Shown: piece after piece, positions 17,105 through 24,337 of the stretch
Position numbering within the stretch: the first letter of the stretch is position 1
Layout of the letters: each line of letters starts with the position of its first letter
NCBI RefSeq assembly: GCF_000521865.1
Contig: NZ_JAME01000003.1
Coordinates: forward strand, 62,001 to 126,000
Direction of reading: 5' to 3'
Length of the DNA: 64,000 bases
DNA from: Roseivivax isoporae LMG 25204
GTDB lineage: Bacteria > Pseudomonadota > Alphaproteobacteria > Rhodobacterales > Rhodobacteraceae
Notes under the pieces: model-generated
The model's database searches: none
The model's input: the letters and a program-made list of their open reading frames with translations, nothing else
What the model was told of the DNA's origin: nothing
Program-made: the position numbers and the translations under genes

Positions 17105-20011
17105 ATGACCGTCGAACTGAGCATCACCTCGAACTTCACCTTCCTCACCGGGGCTTCGCATCCCGAGGAGTACGTGGAACGTGCGGCGCTCCTCGGGATC
17201 GGGGCCATCGCGATCGCAGACGAGAACTCGGTTGCGGGAATCGTGCGCGCCCATGCCCGCATCCGCGAGATCGCCCGCCAGATCGCCGAGCGCGACGAGA
17301 TCGAGGCGCGGGACGGCCCCGTCGGCCCCCCGGCGCCGCCGGGGCTCGGGGCGCCGCCCGGGCTGCCCGTGCGCAACGTTCCGCGGCTCATCCCGGCGGC
17401 GCGGCTCGTCTTCGCCGAGGGCGCCGAGATCACCGCGCTCGCCGCCACCCGGGCGGGCTGGGCGCGGCTCTGCCGGCTCATCACGCTCGGGCGGCGCCGG
17501 GCGGCGAAGGGGGCGTGCGACCTGCGGCTCGGCGACCTTCTGGAGGGGGCCGAGGGGCTCGAACTGGTCCTGCACGGCCCCGAGGGCGGCGCCGGCCGCG
17601 CGCCGCTCGACGAGGCGGCCTGGCGGGCGCAGGCGCGGCGCCTCGCCCGGCGCTTTCCGGGGCAGGTGCACCTCGCGCTCGCGCCGCTCTACGACGGGTC
17701 GGACACCGTGCGGCTCGACCGGCTGGCGGCGCGGGCGGCGGAGCTCGACCTGCCCACCGTGGCGACCGCGCGGCCGATCATGCATCACGGGCGGCGGCGG
17801 CGGCTCGCGGACGTGCTGACGGCGATCCGGCTCGGCTGCCGGGTGGACGCGCTCGGCCGCGCGGCGCTCGCCAACGGCGAGCAGCGCCTGCGCAGCCCCG
17901 CCGAGATGCGCCGCCTGCTCGGCCGGCATGCGGGCGCGCTCGACCGGGCCGAGGCACTCGCGGCGCGCTGCGGCTTCGACCTCGGGACGCTGCGCTACGA
18001 GTACCCCTCGGAGATCGCCGACGGCGAGACGCCGCGCGGCCGGCTGGCGCGGCTCGCCCGCGAGGGGCTCGCCTGGCGCTATCCCGCGGGCGCGCCGGAC
18101 AAGGTGCGCCGGATGCTCGACCACGAGCTCGAGCTGATCGGCAAGCTGTCCTACGAGCCCTATTTCCTGACCGTGCGCGACATCGTGGCCTTTGCCCGCG
18201 CGCGCGGGATCCTCTGCCAGGGGCGCGGCAGCGCCGCCAACTCGGTCGTGTGCTACTGCCTCGGCGTGACCTCGGTCAGCCCCGAGATCGGCACCATGGT
18301 GTTCGAGCGCTTCGTGTCCGAGGCGCGCGACGAGCCGCCCGACATCGACGTGGATTTCGAGCACGAGCGCCGCGAGGAGGTGATCCAGCACATCTACGAC
18401 CGCTACGGGCGCCACCGCGCAGGCCTGTGCGCCACGGTGATCCACTACCGCGGCAAGCGCGCGGTGCGCGAGGTCGGCGCGGCGATGGGCCTGAGCCAGG
18501 ACACGATCGGCGCGCTCAGTTCGCAGCTCTGGGGCTTCTTCTCGACCAACGGGCTCGAGGAGCACCGCATGCGCGAGATCGGTCTCGACCCCGCCGACCG
18601 CAGATTGCGCCTGACCATGGAGCTGATCTTCGAGATCATCGGCTTCCCGCGCCACCTGTCGCAGCACGTGGGCGGCTTCGTCGTCACCGAGGGGCGGCTC
18701 GACGAACTGGTGCCGGTGGAGAATGCCAGCATGGAGGACCGCACCGTCATCTGCTGGGACAAGGACGACATCGAGGCGCTGGGCATCCTCAAGGTGGACG
18801 TGCTGTCGCTCGGCATGCTGACCTGCCTCCGCAAGGCCTTCGACCTGCTCGACCAGCACCGCGGCGACCGCTTCGACCTGACCACCCTGCCGCCCGAGGA
18901 CCCGCAGGTCTACGACATGCTGTGCCGCGCCGATTCGGTGGGGGTGTTCCAGGTCGAGAGCCGGGCGCAGATGAACTTCCTGCCGAGGATGCGGCCGCGG
19001 AACTTCTACGACCTCGTGATCGAGGTGGCGATCATCCGCCCGGGGCCGATCCAGGGCGACATGGTCCATCCCTACATCCGCCGCCGCAACGGCGAGGAGC
19101 AGGTCAGCTTTCCCTCGGACGCGCTGGGGCAGGTGCTGGGCAAGACGCTGGGCGTGCCGCTCTTCCAGGAGCAGGCGATGCAGATCGCCATCATCGGTGC
19201 GGGCTTCACCCCCACCGAGGCCGACCGGCTGCGCCGCTCGCTCGCCACCTTCAAGAAGCACGGCAATGTCAGCGAGTTCCGCAGCCGGTTCCTGCGCGGC
19301 ATGCGCGCGAACGGCTACGAGGCGGAGTTCGCCGAGCGCTGCTTCAGCCAGATCGAGGGCTTCGGCTCCTACGGTTTTCCCGAGAGCCACGCGGCGTCCT
19401 TCGCGCTGCTGGTCTACGCGAGCGCCTGGATCAAGTGCCACCATCCCGGCATCTTCGCCTGCGCGCTCCTGAACGCGCAGCCCATGGGGTTCTACGCGCC
19501 GGCGCAGATCGTGCGCGACGCGCGCGAGCACGGGGTCGAGGTGCGGCCGATCTGCATCCACGCGAGCTACTGGGACAACACGATGGAGCCCGACGGGCGC
19601 GGCGGGCTCGCGCTGCGGCTGGGCTTCCGCCAGATCAAGGGCCTGCGCGAGGAGGACGCGCGCTGGATCGCGGCGGCGCGCGGCAACGGCTACCGCAGCG
19701 TGCGCGACGTCTGGCGCCGCGCCGGGCTCGGCGCGCCGGTGCTGGCGCGGCTCGCGGAGGCGGACGTCTTCGCCGGGCTGGGCCTGACGCGCCGGGAGGC
19801 GCTGTGGGAGGCGAAGGCGCTCGCCGCCGACCGCCCGCTGCCGCTCTTCGCCGGCGACATGGACGGCGAGGGCATCGTGGAGCCCGCGGCGGCGCTGCCC
19901 GCCATGACCGAGGGCGAGGAGATCGTCGAGGACTACGTCGCCCTGCGGCTCACGCTGCGCCGGCACCCGGTCGCGCTGCTGCGGCACCTCCTGACGCCGG
20001 GGGCGGCGTGA
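17105..20011 (+). CDS. dnaE2: Error-prone DNA polymerase DnaE2, C-terminally shortened
   Basis: A 968-residue C-family polymerase. The N-terminal PHP-like domain starts 'SNFTFLTGASHPEEYVERA'. The palm has 'GRGSAANSVVCYCLG' and the metal Asp pair in PPDIDVDFEHERREEV (Asp413, Asp415). 'IIRPGPIQGDMVHPY' and 'GFGSYGFPESHAASFALL' are DnaE2 signatures. It performs mutagenic translesion synthesis, normally with ImuA and ImuB, which are not adjacent here. Family members usually run past 1,050 residues and end in an OB-fold region after the 'LTLRRHPVALLR' motif. This one stops 10 residues after that motif, and a dispersed repeat follows within about 70 bases. A LexA box sits upstream. Whether the shortened enzyme still works is unknown. 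Confidence 0.93.
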   Translation: MTVELSITSNFTFLTGASHPEEYVERAALLGIGAIAIADENSVAGIVRAHARIREIARQIAERDEIEARDGPVGPPAPPGLGAPPGLPVRNVPRLIPAARLVFAEGAEITALAATRAGWARLCRLITLGRRRAAKGACDLRLGDLLEGAEGLELVLHGPEGGAGRAPLDEAAWRAQARRLARRFPGQVHLALAPLYDGSDTVRLDRLAARAAELDLPTVATARPIMHHGRRRRLADVLTAIRLGCRVDALGRAALANGEQRLRSPAEMRRLLGRHAGALDRAEALAARCGFDLGTLRYEYPSEIADGETPRGRLARLAREGLAWRYPAGAPDKVRRMLDHELELIGKLSYEPYFLTVRDIVAFARARGILCQGRGSAANSVVCYCLGVTSVSPEIGTMVFERFVSEARDEPPDIDVDFEHERREEVIQHIYDRYGRHRAGLCATVIHYRGKRAVREVGAAMGLSQDTIGALSSQLWGFFSTNGLEEHRMREIGLDPADRRLRLTMELIFEIIGFPRHLSQHVGGFVVTEGRLDELVPVENASMEDRTVICWDKDDIEALGILKVDVLSLGMLTCLRKAFDLLDQHRGDRFDLTTLPPEDPQVYDMLCRADSVGVFQVESRAQMNFLPRMRPRNFYDLVIEVAIIRPGPIQGDMVHPYIRRRNGEEQVSFPSDALGQVLGKTLGVPLFQEQAMQIAIIGAGFTPTEADRLRRSLATFKKHGNVSEFRSRFLRGMRANGYEAEFAERCFSQIEGFGSYGFPESHAASFALLVYASAWIKCHHPGIFACALLNAQPMGFYAPAQIVRDAREHGVEVRPICIHASYWDNTMEPDGRGGLALRLGFRQIKGLREEDARWIAAARGNGYRSVRDVWRRAGLGAPVLARLAEADVFAGLGLTRREALWEAKALAADRPLPLFAGDMDGEGIVEPAAALPAMTEGEEIVEDYVALRLTLRRHPVALLRHLLTPGAA

Positions 20012-20051
20012 CGCGGCCTGCCGGGCGCGGCGCCCGGCCCCGCGCGGGGAT

Positions 20052-20099
20052 GCGAGGGCGCTGCCCTCGCGCTCCCGGGATATTTCCGCCAAGAAGAAG
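20052..20099 (+). repeat. Dispersed Rhodobacteraceae-type repeat, copy 1
   Basis: A perfect hairpin (arms 20052-20059 and 20063-20070, loop GCT) is followed by the core 20074-20099: CGGGATATTT, three variable bases (CCG), then CCAAGAAGAAG. Additional GC-rich palindromes precede it from about 20020. It lies between the truncated end of dnaE2 and the ABM-domain gene. The hairpin and the first half of the core are base-for-base identical to copy 2. Confidence 0.85.
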
Positions 20100-20207
20100 A
20101 GGGGACGGGGCAGTGCCGGGACGGGGGCCGGGCCGGATCGACGCGGGCGCCGCGGGGCGGTATGTGTGGCGGGCCGCCCGGAGGGGCGTTCGCGGGGAGG
20201 ACGAGAC

Positions 20208-20564
20208 ATGATCGCCATCATCTTCGAGGTCATCCCGGCGGAGGGACGGCGGCAGCACTACCTCGACATCGCGGCCGAGATGCGGCCCATGGTCGAGGAG
20301 GTCGAGGGCTTCCTGTCGGTCGAACGGTTCGAGAGCCTGACCAACCCGGGCAAGCTCCTGTCCATCAGCTTCTTCGAGGACGAGGCGGCGGTCGCGCGCT
20401 GGCGGACGCTCGCGGCGCATCGCGGGGCCCAGGCGCAGGGGCGCGGCGGGGTGTTCTCGGACTACCGGCTCAAGGTCTGCCACGTGCTGCGCGACTACGG
20501 CATGTTCGACCGCGCCGAGGCGCCGGCGGACAGCCGCGCCGCGCACGAGGCCGGTCAGGAATAG
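20208..20564 (+). CDS. Antibiotic biosynthesis monooxygenase (ABM) domain protein
   Basis: A 118-residue dimeric alpha+beta barrel type protein. The start 'MIAIIFEVIPAEGRRQHYLDIAAEMRPMVEEVEGFLSVERFES' is a standard ABM-fold first half, followed by 'KLLSISFFEDEAAVARWR' and a basic 'DYRLKVCHVLRDYGMFDR' end. Members act as heme-degrading or quinone-forming monooxygenases, or have unknown roles; no heme ligand stands out. Its 3' end overlaps the convergent uppP by 10 bases. Confidence 0.82.
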   Translation: MIAIIFEVIPAEGRRQHYLDIAAEMRPMVEEVEGFLSVERFESLTNPGKLLSISFFEDEAAVARWRTLAAHRGAQAQGRGGVFSDYRLKVCHVLRDYGMFDRAEAPADSRAAHEAGQE

Positions 20565-21358
20565 GCCCAGGCGAGCAGCACGACCCCGAGGACCACGCGG
20601 TAGATCACGTAGGGCGTGAAGCTGACCGAGCGCAGGAGGCGCATCATCACCGCGAGCGCGGCCAGCGCGGAGACGAAGGCGAGGGCGGCCGCGATGGCGC
20701 CGTCGCGCGCGGCGGCGGCGTCCGCGTCGGCGGCGACCTCGAGCCCGAGCAGCACGCCCGAGGCGAGGATGGTCGGGATCGACATGAGCATCGAGAGCTT
20801 CGCCGCGCCGTGGCGGTCGTAGCCGAGCGCGCGCGCGCCGGTGATGGTGATGCCCGAGCGCGAGGTGCCGGGAACAAGGGCGACCGCCTGCCAGAGGCCC
20901 ATGACGAGGGCGTGGCGCAGCGTCCATTCGCCGGCGCCGCGCACCTGCGGGCTGCGGGTGTCGAACCACCAGAGCACGATGCCGAAGACCAGCATGGCCC
21001 AGCCGATGACCGCGACCGAGCGCAGCGCCGCGTCGAGGCCGGTGACGTTGAGCACGAGGCCCGCGAGGACGACGGGCACCGTGGCCACGGCGAGGCAGAG
21101 CGCGAGGAACGCGCCCGGCGTGTCGACCCGGCCGCGCAGGAGCCTGAGCGTGCCCGCCGCCGCCACCGCCACGTCGGCGCGGAAGTAGAGCACCACGGCC
21201 GCGAGCGTGCCCACGTGAACCGCCACGTCGATGGCCTGGCCCTGGTCCTGCATGCCGGTGAGGCCCGGCAGGAGAATCAGGTGGCCGGACGAGGAGATCG
21301 GCAGGAATTCCGTGATGCCCTGGATGAGGGCGAGCAGGACGAGCTGGAGGAGCGGCAT
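20555..21358 (-). CDS. uppP: Undecaprenyl-diphosphate phosphatase
   Basis: A 267-residue integral membrane protein of the BacA family. The two active-site motifs are present: 'ALIQGITEFLPISSSGHLIL' near the N-terminus and 'ALVPGTSRSGITITGA' (about residue 160). It recycles the C55 lipid carrier of cell-wall synthesis by removing one phosphate, and its activity gives bacitracin tolerance. The start at 21358 is preferred over 21409 because the conserved N-terminal helix begins there and GGAG precedes it. Confidence 0.95.
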   Translation of the reverse strand: MPLLQLVLLALIQGITEFLPISSSGHLILLPGLTGMQDQGQAIDVAVHVGTLAAVVLYFRADVAVAAAGTLRLLRGRVDTPGAFLALCLAVATVPVVLAGLVLNVTGLDAALRSVAVIGWAMLVFGIVLWWFDTRSPQVRGAGEWTLRHALVMGLWQAVALVPGTSRSGITITGARALGYDRHGAAKLSMLMSIPTILASGVLLGLEVAADADAAAARDGAIAAALAFVSALAALAVMMRLLRSVSFTPYVIYRVVLGVVLLAWAYS

Positions 21359-21394
21359 GGGGAGGATCCGGGCTGCTGTGCGAGACCCTGTATA

Positions 21395-21560
21395 AGTTCC
21401 TGCAATCAAAACAAAAGGACGAAAATAGGTCCGGATCGATACTTAAAAATGCGCCGGGTGATGTAAATTTTTGCTCCGGAAAGGTGGAAAACGTGACAAT
21501 AGGTCAGTACGTATGACTTTTATTGCCGCGCGACCTTGGGTAAGAGCGTCGCTGCGAAAC
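21395..21560. promoter_or_regulatory. AT-rich leader/promoter region upstream of gltD
   Basis: This stretch is strikingly richer in A and T than anything else around it (for example 'caatcaaaacaaaagg' and 'atgtaaatttttgc'). It lies between the divergent uppP and gltD starts and must contain the gltD promoter. I cannot assign -35/-10 boxes with confidence. An Fnr-, NtrC- or Lrp-type site is possible but not demonstrated. Confidence 0.45.
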
Positions 21561-21584
21561 GGGACGGTAGCGGAGAACGGCCGT

Positions 21585-23021
21585 ATGGCGAAGCAACCCA
21601 TGCTCAAATTCGTGAAGGTCGGACGCGACATGCCCGAAAAACGGGATGCGACCCTGCGCGCCCGGGATTTCGGCGAGATTTACGCGGAGTTCGCGTCGCG
21701 CAAGGCGGAGGAGCAGGCCGGGCGGTGCAGCCAGTGCGGCGTGCCCTACTGCCAGTCGCATTGTCCGCTTCACAACAACATCCCCGACTGGCTGAAGCTG
21801 ACCGCGGAAGGACGCCTGCAGGAGGCCTACGAGGTCAGCCAGGCGACCAACACCTTCCCGGAGATCTGCGGCCGCATCTGCCCGCAGGACCGCCTGTGCG
21901 AGGGCAACTGCGTGATCGAGCAGTCGGGCCACGGCACGGTGACGATCGGCGCGGTCGAGAAGTACATCACCGACACCGCCTGGGACGAGGGCTGGGTGCA
22001 GCCCATCGCGCCGCACCGGGAGCGCCCCGAGAGCGTCGGCATCATCGGCGCGGGGCCGGGCGGGCTGGCGGCCGCGGACGTGCTGCGCCGCGCGGGCGTG
22101 CAGGTGACGGTCTACGACCGGCACGACCGTGCCGGCGGGCTTCTGACCTACGGCATCCCGGGCTTCAAGCTGGAGAAGCCGGTGGTCATGCGCCGCAACG
22201 AGCAGCTCGAGGCGGGCGGCGTGACCTTCCGGCTGAACTGCGACATCGGCCGCGACGTGACCTTTGCCCAGCTGCAGGAGGAGCACGACGCGATCATCAT
22301 CGCCACCGGCGTCTACAAGAGCCGCGACCTGGCCGGCCCGGGCTCGGGCGCGGCGGGGATCGTGCGCGCGATCGACTACCTGACGGCGTCGAACCGGGCG
22401 GTGAACTTCGGCGACAGCGTCCCCGAGTTCGAGAGCGGGGAGCTGAACGCCGAGGGCAAGCGCGTGGTGGTCATCGGCGGCGGCGACACCGCCATGGACT
22501 GCGTGCGCACCGCGATCCGGCAGGGCGCGGCGAGCGTGAAGTGCCTCTACCGCCGGGACCGCGAGAACATGCCGGGCAGCCAGCGCGAGGTCGCCAATGC
22601 CGAGGAGGAGGGCGTGACGTTCGAGTGGCTGACCGCGCCCAAGGGCTTCCTCGGCGATCCGGTGACGGGCGTCGTGGTGCACAAGATGCGCCTCGGCCAG
22701 CCCGACGCCACCGGACGCCGCAGCCCCGAGATCATCGACGGCTCGGATTACGAGGAGCCTGCCGACCTGGTCATCAAGGCACTGGGCTTCGAGCCCGAGG
22801 AGCTGCCGAAGCTCTGGGGTGTCGAGGGGCTCGAGGTCACGCGCTGGGGCACGGTCAAGGCCGAGTTCACCACCGGCGCCACGGCGCTGCCGGGCGTCTA
22901 CGCGGTGGGCGACATCGTGCGGGGCGCGAGCCTCGTCGTCTGGGCGATCCGGGACGGGCGCGACTGCGCCGGTGCGGTGCTGGCGCAGCTGAACGCGGCC
23001 GGCGCGGTGGCGGCGGAATGA
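21585..23021 (+). CDS. gltD: Glutamate synthase (NADPH) small subunit
   Basis: A 478-residue flavoprotein. The N-terminal Cys-rich region binds [4Fe-4S] clusters ('CSQCGVPYCQSHCPLHNNIPDW' and 'ICGRICPQDRLCEGNCVIE'). Two dinucleotide folds follow: FAD at 'VGIIGAGPGGLAAADVLRRAG' and NADPH at 'VVVIGGGDTAMDCVRTA'. 'GVYAVGDIVRGASLVVWAI' closes the FAD site. It passes electrons from NADPH to the GltB subunit to form glutamate from glutamine and 2-oxoglutarate. GGAGA eight bases upstream fixes ATG 21585. The partner gltB begins 1.3 kb downstream, after two unrelated genes. Confidence 0.96.
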   Translation: MAKQPMLKFVKVGRDMPEKRDATLRARDFGEIYAEFASRKAEEQAGRCSQCGVPYCQSHCPLHNNIPDWLKLTAEGRLQEAYEVSQATNTFPEICGRICPQDRLCEGNCVIEQSGHGTVTIGAVEKYITDTAWDEGWVQPIAPHRERPESVGIIGAGPGGLAAADVLRRAGVQVTVYDRHDRAGGLLTYGIPGFKLEKPVVMRRNEQLEAGGVTFRLNCDIGRDVTFAQLQEEHDAIIIATGVYKSRDLAGPGSGAAGIVRAIDYLTASNRAVNFGDSVPEFESGELNAEGKRVVVIGGGDTAMDCVRTAIRQGAASVKCLYRRDRENMPGSQREVANAEEEGVTFEWLTAPKGFLGDPVTGVVVHKMRLGQPDATGRRSPEIIDGSDYEEPADLVIKALGFEPEELPKLWGVEGLEVTRWGTVKAEFTTGATALPGVYAVGDIVRGASLVVWAIRDGRDCAGAVLAQLNAAGAVAAE

Positions 23022-23160
23022 GCGCAGGCAGGCGGGCCGGCATGCGGATGGCATCCGTATGGCACGCGTCTGGCTCCGCCGCGAGGGGTTGCGGCGGGGC
23101 AGGTCAGCACGGGTGACGCATCCGCCGGCACGGCGGGAGATGCAGGGAGCGACGGCACGC

Positions 23161-23904
23161 ATGGACGCGATGGCCATGTCAGGGCAGGCAGGGGAGGTGC
23201 GGACGCTGGTCGCCGATGCCGACCTCATGGTGCGGGCGCTGCCCGGCACCAATGCCCGGCTCGTGCTGTCCTTCACCGGCGTGCAGCACGGCATGGGCCA
23301 GATCCCGGCGGACGAGTTCATCGGATCGGCGGCGGGGGCGGGGCGCAACCACGTGCTGTTCGTGAGCGACCTGGCCCGCACCTGGTTCACCCGCGCGGGG
23401 CTGCAGGAGCGGATCGTCGACATCGTGACGCACTATGCCGCCGAGCACGGCATCGCCGACATGGCGGCGATCGGCAATTCCATGGGCGGCTACGGCGCGC
23501 TCCTCCTTTCCGACCGGCTGCCGCTGTCGGTGGTCGCGGCCTTCGCGCCGCAGGTCAGCATGGATGCGACCGTGGTGGCCGAGCCGCGCTGGCCCGAGTT
23601 CCGCGCGGGCTTCGGTCCCGACCTGCCGGCCTCGGTGGCGGGGCCGGTCGCGGCGGCGCGCGGCACGGTCTTCGTGACCATGGGGGCGCAGGACGCGCTC
23701 GACCGGCGGCACATGGCGCTCTTGCCCGAGGCGGCGCATGTGCACCGGTTCCTGCTGCGGGGCTGCGGCCACAACACCGCGTCGTTCCTCAAGGAGCGCG
23801 GGGTGATCCGCGAGGTCGTCGCGGCGATGCTGGCGGGCGAGGTGGACCGGGTCCGCGCGCTCTATGCCGGGGTCGGGCTGGCGGAACCGGAGGGCGCGGC
23901 ATGA
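23161..23904 (+). CDS. Putative alpha/beta hydrolase (serine hydrolase)
   Basis: A 247-residue protein with an alpha/beta-hydrolase pattern: nucleophile elbow GNSMGGYGAL (Ser107), an acid in 'FVTMGAQDALDRRH', and His in 'LLRGCGHNTASFLKE'. No signal peptide is visible, so it should be cytoplasmic. The substrate is unknown. The start is uncertain: ATG 23161 has GGAG at suitable distance, whereas an upstream in-frame ATG at 23140 has its purine run too close. It overlaps the next gene by four bases (ATGA) and lies inside the gltD-gltB interval, so it may be transcribed with them. Confidence 0.75.
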   Translation: MDAMAMSGQAGEVRTLVADADLMVRALPGTNARLVLSFTGVQHGMGQIPADEFIGSAAGAGRNHVLFVSDLARTWFTRAGLQERIVDIVTHYAAEHGIADMAAIGNSMGGYGALLLSDRLPLSVVAAFAPQVSMDATVVAEPRWPEFRAGFGPDLPASVAGPVAAARGTVFVTMGAQDALDRRHMALLPEAAHVHRFLLRGCGHNTASFLKERGVIREVVAAMLAGEVDRVRALYAGVGLAEPEGAA

Positions 23905-24335
23905 CGCGGACGGGATCCTGCCTCTGCGGTGCGGTGCGCTTCGCCGCGGCCGAGCTCGGCAGTTTCGGCGTCTGCCACTGCTCGCAGTGCCAGAAGTGGA
24001 CCGGATCGGCCCTGTTCGCCGTGACGGTTCCCGAACACGCCCTGCGCATCGAGGGCGGCGACGCGGTGCGCACGCGGCGCACGTCCGACTGGGCGAGCCG
24101 CTCGAACTGCGCCGGGTGCGGCGCGCCGCTCTGGTACCGCTACGACCGGGGCGTCGACGGCGCCGGGGACTACGAGCTGCCCGTGGGGCTGCTCGACGAC
24201 GCGAACGGGCTGGTGCTCGAGCGCGAGATATTCACGGACCGCAAGCCGGACTGCTGGACCCTCTCCGGGGACCACCAGCGGCTGAGCGAAGCCGAAACCC
24301 ACGCCCTGTACGGGCCGCATGTGGAAGGAGCCTGA
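23901..24335 (+). CDS. GFA (glutathione-dependent formaldehyde-activating enzyme) family protein
   Basis: A 144-residue zinc protein with the complete family Cys set: 'CLCGAVRF', 'CHCSQCQKWTGSALF' and 'CAGCGAPLWYRY'. The reaction is unproven for most of the family. The gene is coupled by a four-base overlap to the hydrolase upstream, and its stop is two bases before the gltB ATG, so it appears embedded in the glt transcription unit. It is clearly different in sequence from the GFA gene at 9696-10103. Confidence 0.87.
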   Translation: MTRTGSCLCGAVRFAAAELGSFGVCHCSQCQKWTGSALFAVTVPEHALRIEGGDAVRTRRTSDWASRSNCAGCGAPLWYRYDRGVDGAGDYELPVGLLDDANGLVLEREIFTDRKPDCWTLSGDHQRLSEAETHALYGPHVEGA

Positions 24336-24337
24336 CC

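Noticed and set aside
20012-20207. The idea that dnaE2 continues in another frame after a frameshift
   Set aside because: None of the frames between 20012 and 20207 gives residues that resemble the OB-fold end of DnaE2; the bases are palindromes and the dispersed repeat.
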